Of a stretch of 64,000 nucleotides of DNA, positions 34,682-45,628 are shown piece by piece. The notes under the pieces are model-generated. The model was not told the DNA's origin and made no database searches. It saw nothing but the letters and a program-made list of their open reading frames with translations. The stretch spans positions 930,001 to 994,000 of the forward strand of contig CM033752.1 in NCBI GenBank assembly GCA_019671005.1, written 5' to 3'. The stretch comes from Hibiscus mutabilis (taxonomy: Eukaryota > Streptophyta > Magnoliopsida > Malvales > Malvaceae). Each line of letters opens with the position of its first letter. The stretch's first letter is position 1. Both the position numbers and the translations under genes were made by a program.

Positions 34682-36933
34682 TGGATCAAGTGGTTTGCCT
34701 GATCAGAAAGTCTTTCACCATGGAAAAAAGGTGTCTTAGGAAAGAATAGCTTAATTTGTCAGTCAGACATTGGTCAGAGGTCAACCAGAAAATCCAAGGG
34801 GACAGTTTGCCTAACGAACGCGTAATAGCTGGATACACCTATGTGAGTCTCCAACAGAACGACTTGTGGGATCTTCAAAGCATTTGGGAAAGATGGGACC
34901 GAAGACTACAAGACTTATTTTGCGATAGTTATCGCGACATCGCACAGTTATTATATGTTCGGATTAACCAGCCCCTACTCCGAGCTATAGTCCAGTTCTG
35001 GAATCTGGCTTTTTGCTGCTTCACCTTCAATGGGCAGGACATGATGCCTACGGTAGAAGAATACACTGCTTTACTTAACTAGAAAAATATTCAGGAAGAT
35101 TGGATCTACGCGAAGCCTCCAAGGAATCGAGAATTACAACTGCGAAACTCAAAACCTTTGCGGGAATGAGTGACGATTGGGTTAGTGGCCTCCTTCAAAT
35201 CCGAGGAGATAATACAGTCTTTGCATGGGAAAGTATTCGGGACATCATATCGACACATCCAGACGAGGCAAAGAAAATGGACTTATTCGCTTTAGAAATA
35301 TATGGCTTGGTGATCTTTCCAGAGTACTCCGGGAACATTGACATAGCCATTCTGGATTTGTTTGAGCGGGTGAAACGGAAAGCAAACCCAGTACCAGCAA
35401 TCTTGGTCGAGACTTTCATTTCCTTAAATGCTAGCCGGAAACATGAAGAAGGACGTTTTCGAGGCTGCGCACAGCTATTACAAGTATGGATTCAGAGTCA
35501 CATGTGGAAGACGCCGACGCGGGTCCTGCCGGGGATATCCTTTCAAGGTTTTTCGCCTTTATGAGAATACTTAGCAAAGGAATGGCGAGAGGATTTGAAA
35601 ACAAAAATGTGGACCAATTTCTTCAGGAACATTCAAGATGAAGACATAGCATGGAAGGTCCCATGGCTCGGTAAAGTTAATTATTTTTTATACAGTTGTG
35701 GTGACTTCAATTGGCTGATGATGTTGGGATTGCATGGAGGGATCGCTTGTGCCCCGCTTTTGGTATCTCGGTAATTCAGATCACGACAGTTCATTCCTAA
35801 TACCGCCGGATTAAGCCAAACTGAATTTCTTTTCAAAGGGGAGTTCAAAGGAAAAATTCAGACCATCATGAGGGCCTGGGATCATTGTTATCGGATCAGG
35901 GTGGAAGGAGATACCGAGCATATGACTACCCCAGATTACGATCTTTGGAGACGTTTGAGGGTTAATAATGTGATTCCTGAATCTGATCAAGGACCAGCAG
36001 TGTCACTCGAAGAGCTTACAAGGGTGGTACCGTCCGAAGCCGACATCTTAAGGAGTGAACTCGAGGAAGTTAAAAAGAAAATGGACATCCAACAGACCCA
36101 ACATGCGAGCGAGCTCTATAAGGCAAGCTTAGAAGTTGATGAGCGAGACGGGATCATTAGGCAATTGAAGAAATTAAATGCAGATTTGAGCGACAAGAAT
36201 ACTCTTTATCAAAAAGATGCCCTTCTATTACAAGCAAAAATACAGAAAAGCCGGCGAGTCGGTTCATAGTCTGTGGAAAGAGAAAGAATGAACGGCATCC
36301 GCTTGGTGGAAGAAGAACGAAAATTAACAAAAGAGCGATCGAGAAAGAGATTGAAAGTCATCGTTTGGCTATAGAGGAAGAAAAACGCGTCCGCCAAGAA
36401 AGGCCATTGATCAAGAGAAAGAAAGATTCGGACAAGAAATCAGCAAGGGAAAACAAGCTGTCCATCATGAGAGAGAAAGTGTCGCCGTATGGAAAAGAAA
36501 GTCTATAAGCAGCCGAAATAGACTGTTAGAGATGCAGAAACTGTACGATGACACTATTCAAAAGATGGAGCAAAGCCAAAGTCAAAATGATGAATTAAAA
36601 GGGAAGATGGCGGAAGTCGAACACTCACTTCAATGTCTTTGCCCTTGAGAATAACTTATTTGTCTTTGCAAGAAAGAGAACGCGTGAAGTGGGTGTGTTA
36701 CAAGCACGAATCGGGTCCTCAAGCAAATCGTGGAGGATTACAAGGAAAGAATTAATGTGTTCGAGGAGGCTGCAGCCAGAGGAGACACCTATTGGCAGAA
36801 GAGATTACGCGACGCTGCTCGAATGGTACAGGACAGAGACCAGTATTATGCAAACCTAATGGTGGACATACAGCAAGTCGCCAGGCATGTAAATGATTTA
36901 GGCTGTCGGTTGAGACCCTCCGACCTTTTATAG
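34682..36933 (+). pseudogene. ORF1 (DUF7745-like, coiled-coil C-terminus) upstream of gag
   Basis: Fragments 34756-35082, 35100-35564, 35868-36269 and 36730-36933 form one degenerate protein on the plus strand. The N-terminal globular part contains VRHWSEVNQKIQGDSLPNER, CCFTFNGQDMMPTVEEYTAL and DIAILDLFERVKRKANPVPA. The C-terminal part (35990-36900) is rich in Glu, Lys and Gln with heptad-like spacing (coiled coil). A TAG at 35080-35082 and frameshifts near 35560 and 36270-36730 break it. The role is not known. The same ORF remnant is seen at 8695-9629 in the minus-strand relative, so it belongs to the family rather than being captured by this copy. Confidence 0.7.
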
Positions 36934-37306
36934 CCCCGAAATGGAAGAAGCTCCTAGGTTCCTCAAGCTGCTCAGGGCAATTGGAAAATTAGGAGATGGA
37001 GCTAGAGTCTATCTATAGGACTCTGTGTTGTAATTAGATCTTTTGTACTAGGGATCTTTACTTTGTAACACGAACTTTGTTGTAATCAAGACCCTTTAAT
37101 TCCCGTGAAAGTAGTTCAAAAGGGTGATTACCAGCGGAATCAGTACCTTATCTGCATACATTCTTGTATTTGCATCATAACATTCGCATCATTATACATG
37201 CATTTATTTTTTGCAACCATATTAACAATATGAATATTGTGGCATTGTGTGTAGTTAACCCGCAATCATTCATCACCTATATTTTACCCGGCTACAAAGA
37301 AAGCTC

Positions 37307-39038
37307 ATGGAAGAAAGGATAATTAGTCTAGAAAGAGGGCAAAGAGAGCTCGAGACAAGGCTTGAAGTGGCCCAGAGAAGCCTTAGTGATCAGATTACAT
37401 GCAATCACAAACATCTATAGTATCGACATAACCGCATTCTTTGGCAAAAAGTCTTGGAAAAAGAGTAGAAGGAGAAAATGTTCCAGAGCCAGAAGGTACC
37501 CCGGCTCACTATAAGGTTCAACCAACTGCACTAAACCAGGCTAGGAAAGTGTATATTGACCCTGCAGGAATATCTTCTAGCTTTCAAGTAGGGGCACCTG
37601 AGACTCAACCCCTCGATACCGAAGCACTTTATGAAGAAGAAGTGCCGGACCTGAATATGGTCGAAAGAATCAGGAATGAGGTAGAAAAAAAGTGGGAAGA
37701 AAGATTTCGCCTCATGGAGGAAAAATTTAAAGCGTTACAATCAAATGAAGAATCAGGAAATGACGCTAGTGACCTAAGTCTGGTGTCTGATCTTGTCCTG
37801 CCGCCAAAATTCAAAATGCCAGAGTTCGATAAATATGATGGAACCACATGTCCTTCTGCACACATAACGATGTATTGTAGAAAAATGGCGGCCTACCATA
37901 AAGACGAAAAGCTACTGATCCATTGTTTCCAAGATAGTCTAACTGGAGCGGCGTTACGTTGGTATACTCAGTTGAGCAAGGCGAATGTTAAAACATGGAA
38001 AGATCTGTCTAAAGCATTTACTGAGCAATACAAACATGTAACAGACATGATCCCTAGCAGAATTATGTTAGAAAATATGGGGCAGAAGTCCAATGAAAGC
38101 CTGCGACAATATGCCCAAAGGTGGAGAGAAGTGGCTGCCCAAATCCAGCCACCTATCCCGGAGCATGAAATCACGCCATTATTTGTCAATACTCTGAAAG
38201 GGGCACTCTTTGATCGCCTCATTAATAACACAACACAGTGTTTTGCCGACTTGATCAGGACTGGGGAGTCTCTCGAACTAGCAATTAAGAGCGGCAGAAT
38301 TGATGGTGGGGAAGGGTCTCGAAAGTATAACAAGAGAAATGAAGTAAACACCACCAGCACCTATACCGCCCCGAAGAACTTCACAGTCTCACAGCCACAA
38401 GCACCTGTGGGAAAAACACAAAAACAAAATCAAAGAGATGAGAGAGTTACCAGAAAAGAGAAAGAGAGGAGAACTTTCACTCCCCTACCTGTTTCGTACT
38501 CAGAACTGTATTCCAGTTGTATGAAGCAGACCTGGTCCGACCATACATCGTTACTCCTGTCAATCCGCCCTTCCCGCCTTGGTATAATCCAAGCGCGCAT
38601 TGCGAGTATCACGGCGGTACCCCTGGACATCCCACTGAGAATTGTCTTGCCTTCAAAAAGCTTGTACAGAACTTAATCGATTCCGGGATATTGAAGTTTG
38701 AAGAGCCGAGTGTAGCCAACAACCCGCTGCCTAATCATGGGAGCAGAGGGGTAAATGTCATAGAAGAATGCTTTACCAGGAGGATAAAGGATGACGTATC
38801 AGAAATCAAGTCTCCTTTACGGTGGGTATTTCAACAGTTATGCATGGCTCGTGTGATCAACAAAGGCATGATAATAAGGCAGAAGGAATGTGGAAAGTAT
38901 TGCGAATTCCATCAGACTGAAGGGCATGATATCCAAGAATGTGACGAGTTCAAGAAATTGGTGCAGAAATTGATGAATGAAAAACAAATAGAATTCTTTG
39001 AGGAGCCCATGGGGAAAAAGGGGTCGGACTACACATGA
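37307..39038 (+). pseudogene. gag of the Tat/Ogre-like element
   Basis: A likely start at 37307 (MEERIISLERGQRELETRLE, a coiled coil) is followed by a frameshift near 37420 and the long frame 37441-38676. That frame holds the retrotransposon Gag core (PEFDKYDGTTCPSAHITMYC, then TGAALRWYTQLSKANVKTW and MIPSRIMLENMGQKSNESLR). A second frameshift near 38510 leads into 38517-39038. This carries two zinc-knuckle-like modules in which the second Cys is His: CEYHGGTPGHPTENC (near 38600) and CEFHQTEGHDIQEC (near 38900). Its TGA stop overlaps the ATG of the next frame (ATGA at 39035-39038). Confidence 0.8.
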
Positions 39039-40737
39039 CGGATAGCCCCAAAACTAGATACGGGAAGGATAGACATTTTATCATCTCTCCCAGGACAAGG
39101 AATGCAGGTGTCTCCCAAGGAGAAACCAGCAAAATAAATCCCAAGATCATCATTTCAGCACCATCTCCATTCCCATTCAAAGATATGCGACAAATTCCCT
39201 GGAATTATGCTGTGAATGTGACCATGCCAGAAAAATCAGAACAAGAACAGGTAAAAGAGCCTACGATAGAAGACCAACAAAGCCAGAACGATGTGAACGT
39301 TGGTGAGGCAGGCCATTTCACAAGGAGCGGCCGATGTTATTCCTCTGAGGTTTTGAAAGCGGCTGAAAAAGATAAGGGGAAGAGTACAGCAGTTAGCCCT
39401 ACGCAGATATTTGGAGAAGAACCTTCCCCAAATATAAATGAGCCAGTAACTGAGGCCCAGGCCAAAGAATTTCTAAAGTTCTTGAGACATAGTGAGTACA
39501 GCGTAGTGGAACAACTACGAAAACAACCGGCCAGGATCACAGTGTTGGAATTACTCTTGAGTTCAGAGAAACATCGGGAGACACTATTGAAAGTGCTGAA
39601 TCAAACTTTTGCGCCCCAGGACATTTCTGTAACAAACCTGGACATGATAGTGGGGCATATTACTGCCTATAATCATATCACATTCAGTGATGACGAGATC
39701 CCGGAGGGAGGAATGGGGTCTACCAAAGCCCTTAACATCACTACCCACTGCAAAGGGTATGTATTACCAGGCGTACTGATCGATAATGGGTCAGCATTGA
39801 ATGTCTTGCCTATGGTAACCCTGCAAAAATTGCCAATAGATGGTTCGCACCTAAAGCCTTGCCACAACTCGGTAAGAGCCTTTGATGGTACGCAAAAAGG
39901 AACAATGGGGAAAATTGAGGTGCCCTTATTGATCAGACCAACTGAATATGTGACCGATTTTGTAGTGATGGACATAAAACCATCTTACAGCTGTTTGTTG
40001 GGAAGACCGTGGATCCACTCCACAGGAGTTGTCCCATCATCATTGCATCAGAAATTAAAATTTGTAGTTGAAGGCAAATTGGTCACAGTAGAGGCAGAGC
40101 ATGAATTTGTTGCTTCAGTGACATCAGACACCCTCTACATTCAAAATGATGAAGATACTGCAGAATACTCGTTCCGAGCATTAGAACTAGTAAATGCCAC
40201 ATTCGTTTCAGAGGGAAGCCGGATCCCCTACCCCAGGTTATCTAATTGTACCAAGATGACCGTCGTAGAAACTCTGGGCCGAGGAGCCAAAATAGGAAAA
40301 GGGCTGGGGAAGAAATTACAAGGAAACCTGAGACCCAAGAATATGACAACCAAGAAGGATCGTTTCAGGCTGGGTTACCAACTAAGTGTCCAACAGAAGA
40401 AAGAGGAATATAAGAGGAAGGAAGAACAAAGAAAAGCCAGATCTAAAGGAGAAGACATTCCATGGAGACCGATATCCTTTCCTAGTTTGAAAGCCACTTT
40501 TGTCTCCGGAGGGTTCTACCAGCCAAGTCAAGATATTGGAGAGGCAATGAAGAAAAATGATGAACTTAACCAGGAGGAAGTACTCAGAGAATCATTTGAA
40601 GGGATGTACATCAACATGATAGTTGAAAAGGACCGCGACAGCAAAATGTTGACCAACATCCGCCCTTGCCATGCCGGGGAAACACTCGATAACTGGAGCT
40701 ACATTGATCTACCTGTAGTTTTTAGGAATAGATCAGA
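39035..40737 (+). CDS. Protease region of the Tat/Ogre-like element, with G-patch-like segment
   Basis: This 567-codon open frame is intact. Residues near 245-262 read GVLIDNGSALNVLP, the active-site region of retroviral-type aspartic proteases (here D-N-G-S in place of D-T/S-G-A), followed by a hydrophobic segment and SCLLGRPWIHSTG, the second conserved part of the fold. Further on, TLGRGAKIGKGLGKKLQGNL resembles a G-patch-like glycine-rich motif often found here in this lineage. The frame formally ends with TAA at 40739-40741, but a splice donor overlaps that stop and would join it to the RT frame (see the intron entry). Confidence 0.8.
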
Positions 40738-40948
40738 GTAACGCTCCGAATCAACCTTTTGTTTTTGCCCATAAACAATGGGGATCTCTTGTATGGGGCA
40801 CATATGTTAACTTTTTGATTGAAATGAAAATATCCCCACTTTCTTAAAAATGACCAAAGTCTCATTTATTCCATTCATGCATTCTTCATATTCATTCCCT
40901 TCATAAAGCTGTCTCTTTCCCAATACAATTCATTTTCATTTAATGCAG
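40738..40948 (+). other. Probable retrotransposon intron between protease and RT
   Basis: The donor GTAACG starts at 40738 and overlaps the stop codon of the protease frame. The acceptor TTTAATGCAG ends at 40948, preceded by a pyrimidine-rich tract. Removing these 211 bases rejoins the frame exactly: the split codon GA/G gives Glu, then Ser-Leu-Met-Ile-Asp-Asp of the next frame. Ogre elements of legumes are known to carry a spliced intron at this position. The fit here is by sequence only. Confidence 0.7.
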
Positions 40949-42243
40949 GTCGCTCATGATTGACGATATGAATGATACCGGATCCAATCCTGGAGTAAAC
41001 TTCGAATGCCCTGGGGTCTCAGAGGAAATTGAGGAAGGATATGATGAAATAGAAATTGAGGTCCCGGAAGAGTTAAAGAGAATGGTGGACGACGAAGAAA
41101 GGCAAATTATGCCCCACCAAGAAGAAACAGAAATTGTCAACTTGGGGACTGAAGAAGAGAGAAAAGAAATAAAAATAGGAACGACTATTTCCTCAAAAAC
41201 CAAGCATGAACTGATAGCCCTACTTCAGGAATTCAAGGATGTCTTCGCTGGACTTATCAAGATATGCGGGATTGAATACCGATATAGTGGTGCACAAATT
41301 GCCAACAAAATCGGAGTGCAAACCAAGACACAAAAAAAACTTGGAGAATGAGACCGATATATGTTGTTAAAGATCCGAGAAGAAGTGAAAAAGCAATTTG
41401 ATGCTGGATTTTTGGAGGTAGCCAAATACCCCGAATGGGTCGCAAACATTGTACCAGTACCAAAGAAAGACGGGAAAGTTCGTATGTGTATAGATTATAG
41501 GGATCTGAACCGAGCTAGCCCTAAAGACAACTTTCCTTTGCCACATATTGAATCGCTGGTTGACAACACCGCAGGACATTCATGGTTTTCCTTCATGGAC
41601 GGCTTCTCAGGGTACAACCAGATAAAGATGGATCTTAACGACATGGAGAAAACCACATTCATAACCATGTGAGGCACTTTTTGTTATCAAGTGATGCCGT
41701 TTGGGCTAAAGAACGCAGGGGCAACATACCAAAGAGCAATGGTGACTCTTTTCCATGACATGATGCACAAAGAAATAGAAGTATACGTGGATGATATGAT
41801 TGCCAAATCCCGAACAGAGGAAGAGCACCTACAGAACTTGAGAAAACTATTCCAAAGACTACGGAAGTACCAACTGAGGCTCAATCACGCCAAGTGTACC
41901 TTCGTCGTTACTTCGAAAACTCCTAAGGTTCGTAGTAAGCGAGAAGAGGGATTGAGATTGATCCCGATAAAGTGAAAGCCATCCAGACCTTTCACCACCC
42001 CGCACGCAAAGGAAAGTCCGCGGTTTCTGGGGAGGCTGAATTATATCTCTCGTTTCATTTCCCAATTAACCAATCAATGCGACCCGGTCTTGGACTTCTT
42101 AGAAAGAATAATCTGGCGTGTGGGATGAAGAATGTCAAAAATCCCTAGAAAAGATCAAAAAGTACGACAAATGCTCCAATTTTAGTCGCACCAAGACTGT
42201 CAACAACCACTAATTCTCTACTTAACAGGTCTTCGAGAATTCA
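40949..42243 (+). pseudogene. Reverse transcriptase of the Tat/Ogre-like element, broken
   Basis: Opens with an acidic spacer (40956-41255), then KDVFAGLIKICGIEYRYSGA and, after a TGA at about 41349, the RT domain. RT markers are GKVRMCIDYRDLNRASPKDN (RT motif A region), SFMDGFSGYNQIKMD, MPFGLKNAGATYQRAM and the catalytic VYVDDMIAKS (near 41790). A second in-frame TGA at 41670-41672 replaces a conserved Trp. From 41940 to 42243 the frame shifts more than once. Catalytic residues are all present, so decay is recent or limited. Confidence 0.85.
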
Positions 42244-44259
42244 ATGGGATGTGTACTGGGGCAACACGATGAGTCAAGAAAAAAGGAGCAAGCCATCTAT
42301 TACCTAAGCAGGAAATTCAATGATTGCGAAACACGGTACCTGCTAGTGCAGAAGCTGTGTTATGCTCTAGTTTGGGCTACCAAGCGGCTCAGACAGTACA
42401 TGTTGTACCATACTACCTGGTTGATATCCAAGCGAGACCCACTGAAGTTCTTAATGGAAGCACCAGCACTAACGGGAAGGATGGCTCGATGGCAGATGCT
42501 CTTATCCGAATTCGACATCGTATATGTTAATCAGAAAGCTGTAAAGGGGAGTGCCGTAGCAGATTTCCTGGCTAGTCGTGCTTCGGACGAATATGAGGCA
42601 TTGAACTTTAGTTTCCCAGATGAAGAGTTGATGTGCATTACCACTGAAGAAGAGGTTTCAGATGATAAGTCATGGAAACTTTACTTCGATGGAGCCTCTA
42701 ACGCCCTCGGACATGGGATAGGGGCAGTGCTAATTTCACCTAAGGACGTCTATTATCCTTTCACCAGCAGATTGGAATTCTTCTGCACAAACAATATAGC
42801 TGAATACGAAGCTTGCATCATGGGACTAAACTCAGCCATCGAGAGAAAGGTTGAGAAACTTCGAGTGTTCGGAGATTCGTCCTTAGTCATTTACCAATTG
42901 CGCGGGGAGTGGGAAACCAGAGACCCGAAGTTGGTCAAATATCACGAATTGATCCAAGAGCTCGTCAAAGAATTCGAAAAGGTCAGCTTCAATTACCTGC
43001 CCCGAGAAGAAAATCAGATGGCAGATGCACTGGCAACCTTGGCATCCATGTTTAAAACAAACACCGGGGCAGAAATGAAGCCCATTGAGATGCAGACGTT
43101 TGAAAAGCCTGCTCATTGTTGTAATGTACAGGAAGAGATTGACGGAAATCCATGGTACTATGACATCCTGCAATATGTCAAGCTTCGAAAGTATCCAGAA
43201 GGGGCAAACGACAATGACAGAAAAACGCTCAGAAAAATGGCAACAAAATATGTCCTAGATGGGGAGATCCTATATAGGAGAAGTCATGATCAAACATTGC
43301 TGAGATGTGTGGATGCCCGGGAGGCGAAGGAAATCTTAGCCGAAGTACATGATGGGATCTGTGGAACGCATGCCAACGGGCTGTCTATAGCCCGGAAAAT
43401 TATGAGATACGGTTATTTCTGGTTGACCATGGAGGGAGATTGCATCGATTACGCCAGGAAATGCCACAAATGCCAAATTTACGTTGACAAAATTCATGCA
43501 CCCCCATCGCCTCTACACACCATGAATTCTCCGTGGCCTTTCGCTGCGTGGGGCATGGACGTTATCGGGCAGATCCATCCGAAAGCTTCCAATTGGCATC
43601 GTTTTATTTTGGTCGCCATAGACTACTTCACTAAATGGGTAGAGGCAGCGTCTTACGTCAATATCACCAGGACTACAGTTTGTAAGTTCTTAAAGAAGGA
43701 AATTATTTGTCGATACGGATTGCCAGAGAGGATCATCACCGACAATGCTTCCAATCTGAACAACAAAATGATAAAGGACTTGTGCACTCAATTCAAAATA
43801 ACACACCATAATTCCACAGTCTATCGTCCTAAAATGAATGGAGCAGTGGAAGCGGCAAACAAAAATATAAAGAAGATCATAGCGAAGACTACGGATACCT
43901 ACAAGGATTGGCATGAGAAGTTGCCTTTTGCCCTTTTTGCCTATAGGACGTCCATTCGCACATCAACAGGGGCAACACCCTACTCCTTGGTGTATGGTAC
44001 CGAAGCAGTACTCCCAATTGAGGTAGAGATTCCGTCTCTCCGGGTCTTAAACGAAGTAAAATGGGAAGAAGCTGAATGGGTGCAGGCCAGACTCGACCAG
44101 CTAAACCTCATTGACGAAAAAAGACTAAAGGCCATTTGTCATGGTCAGATGTACCAAAAGCGGATGGTGCAGGCATATAACAAAAAGGTGAGCCCAAGAG
44201 AATTCAAAGAAGGGGATCTGGTACTCAAGAAAATCCTCCCTATCCAAAAAGATTCTTGA
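42244..44259 (+). CDS. RNase H, archaeal-type RNase H and integrase of the Tat/Ogre-like element
   Basis: A 671-codon open frame. Residues 1-115: the Ty3/gypsy RNase H (MGCVLGQHDESRKKEQAIYY, then ETRYLLVQKLCYALVWATKR). Residues about 145-280: a second RNase H of archaeal type (WKLYFDGASNALGHGIGAVL, NNIAEYEACIMGLNSAI, VFGDSSLVI, EENQMADALATLASM), with the D-E-D-D pattern present. Residues about 375-420: the integrase zinc-binding HHCC (VHDGICGTHANGLS, then CHKCQ). Residues about 437-540: the integrase core with D (WGMDVIG), D (IITDNASN) and E (GAVEAANKNIKK). The frame ends with a TGA before the usual C-terminal end, and matching codons continue to about 44399. Confidence 0.9.
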   Translation: MGCVLGQHDESRKKEQAIYYLSRKFNDCETRYLLVQKLCYALVWATKRLRQYMLYHTTWLISKRDPLKFLMEAPALTGRMARWQMLLSEFDIVYVNQKAVKGSAVADFLASRASDEYEALNFSFPDEELMCITTEEEVSDDKSWKLYFDGASNALGHGIGAVLISPKDVYYPFTSRLEFFCTNNIAEYEACIMGLNSAIERKVEKLRVFGDSSLVIYQLRGEWETRDPKLVKYHELIQELVKEFEKVSFNYLPREENQMADALATLASMFKTNTGAEMKPIEMQTFEKPAHCCNVQEEIDGNPWYYDILQYVKLRKYPEGANDNDRKTLRKMATKYVLDGEILYRRSHDQTLLRCVDAREAKEILAEVHDGICGTHANGLSIARKIMRYGYFWLTMEGDCIDYARKCHKCQIYVDKIHAPPSPLHTMNSPWPFAAWGMDVIGQIHPKASNWHRFILVAIDYFTKWVEAASYVNITRTTVCKFLKKEIICRYGLPERIITDNASNLNNKMIKDLCTQFKITHHNSTVYRPKMNGAVEAANKNIKKIIAKTTDTYKDWHEKLPFALFAYRTSIRTSTGATPYSLVYGTEAVLPIEVEIPSLRVLNEVKWEEAEWVQARLDQLNLIDEKRLKAICHGQMYQKRMVQAYNKKVSPREFKEGDLVLKKILPIQKDS

Positions 44260-44399
44260 GGAAAATGGATGCCCAACTGGGAAGGATCGTACGTCGTAAA
44301 AAAGGCCTTCTCAGGAGGAGCCCTGATCCTAACAGAAATGGATGGGGAAGAGCTGAAAAATCCCTTAAATTCTGATGCCGTCAAGAAATACTATCTCTA

Positions 44400-45610
44400 A
44401 AAAAATGGAGAGCTCAGGACGAAAACCCGAAACCGGGCGTCTTGAAGCAAATGAAGGACTCGAGTTGAAAACCCGCAAAGGGCGGCTTGGGTAAATTGAA
44501 AAGTTGAATATCCGAAGAGAAGGGTATCCCCATGAACATCATGAAGAGAAGGTTTCAGGCAAGAAATTCTACACCGGTTGACAGGATCATGTATCATTCA
44601 TATCGAAGATAATGAGGGATTTTGTATCTTCATGTGTGTTATACCTTTCTTTTTAAGATATCCCAAGCCCTTAATCATAATAAAACCGTGTTTTGAGCAT
44701 CCATTCCTGGCCTTCTTGTCAATTTCAGTCAAATAAGATAACATAGGCTTATAATGAAACAAGAGATTTCGAAGCATTACTATGATTTAACCTTGAAAAT
44801 GCAGGTGATCAAAGAAAACGATGTTAACTCTGTCCTTTAGTCCCTTAATGGCTGTCGATAGGGAAGGCGGGAAGCTTCAAACAACCTGGTAGGATAACCA
44901 ATGGCACATGTCCTATCTATTCAAGAAAGGCATACGAGATAACAAAAGAGATCTTTTGGGTAAAAACCAGAAGGGCACCCCTCTCAAAAAAAAATCTCTA
45001 AAGTGAAAACCCGAAAGGGCACTTTAGAATTCCAAGTCGTAATTGAAAAAAAAAAGGTCGAGATGGTTGAACTTGACAGTGAAGCGGGGTATCGATACCC
45101 GTAAGAAAGGAGAAAGTGAACGTCAAGAATAAATAAGGACCAAAACAAGCCCACCAAGATATTGAATCTCATGCATCATGAATAGTCAGACATCACTAGG
45201 ATTAGGAGCATGTCAATTCATTCATTTGCCATAGCATTTTGTTTTCATCTCAGACAGGTATCTGCAGATCCAAAGAGACATCGAGGGCCATCACGGTGTG
45301 AATCCCAAATGAGAAGACAATGTTTTTACATACAAAAGGCACATGTTTTCAAGCTCTAGAGAAAGGTTCTATATAGGAAGAATCCTCCTCTCTGAGGCTT
45401 CAGAAGCTGAAAGTTCTATATAGGAAGAGCCTGTAGCTCCAAGATCGAAAGGTGACGAAGCTCTATATAGGAAGAACTTACGAGCCTGAAGATTCAGCCA
45501 AGGAAGAGCGGATATGTCCAAAAGAATTCGTTTTGCCAAGGCTACAAACAGGGAAGTCTGATAAAAATGAGTGCTTATGAATCTTTGCTTTGTTTCCTAT
45601 TCCATGAGAA
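44400..45610 (+). other. 3' untranslated region of the Tat/Ogre-like element
   Basis: Contains repeated GAAAACCCGAAA..GGGC phrases (44420, 44465, 44965, 45005) and three copies of TTCTATATAGGAAGAG-like words spaced about 47 bp apart (45367, 45414, 45460). No ORF seen. Confidence 0.7.
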
Positions 45611-45628
45611 CAAGCAAAGAGGGGCAAC
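45611..45628 (+). promoter_or_regulatory. Polypurine tract
   Basis: CAAGCAAAGAGGGGCAAC lies directly before the 3' LTR start and serves as the primer for plus-strand DNA synthesis. Confidence 0.85.
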
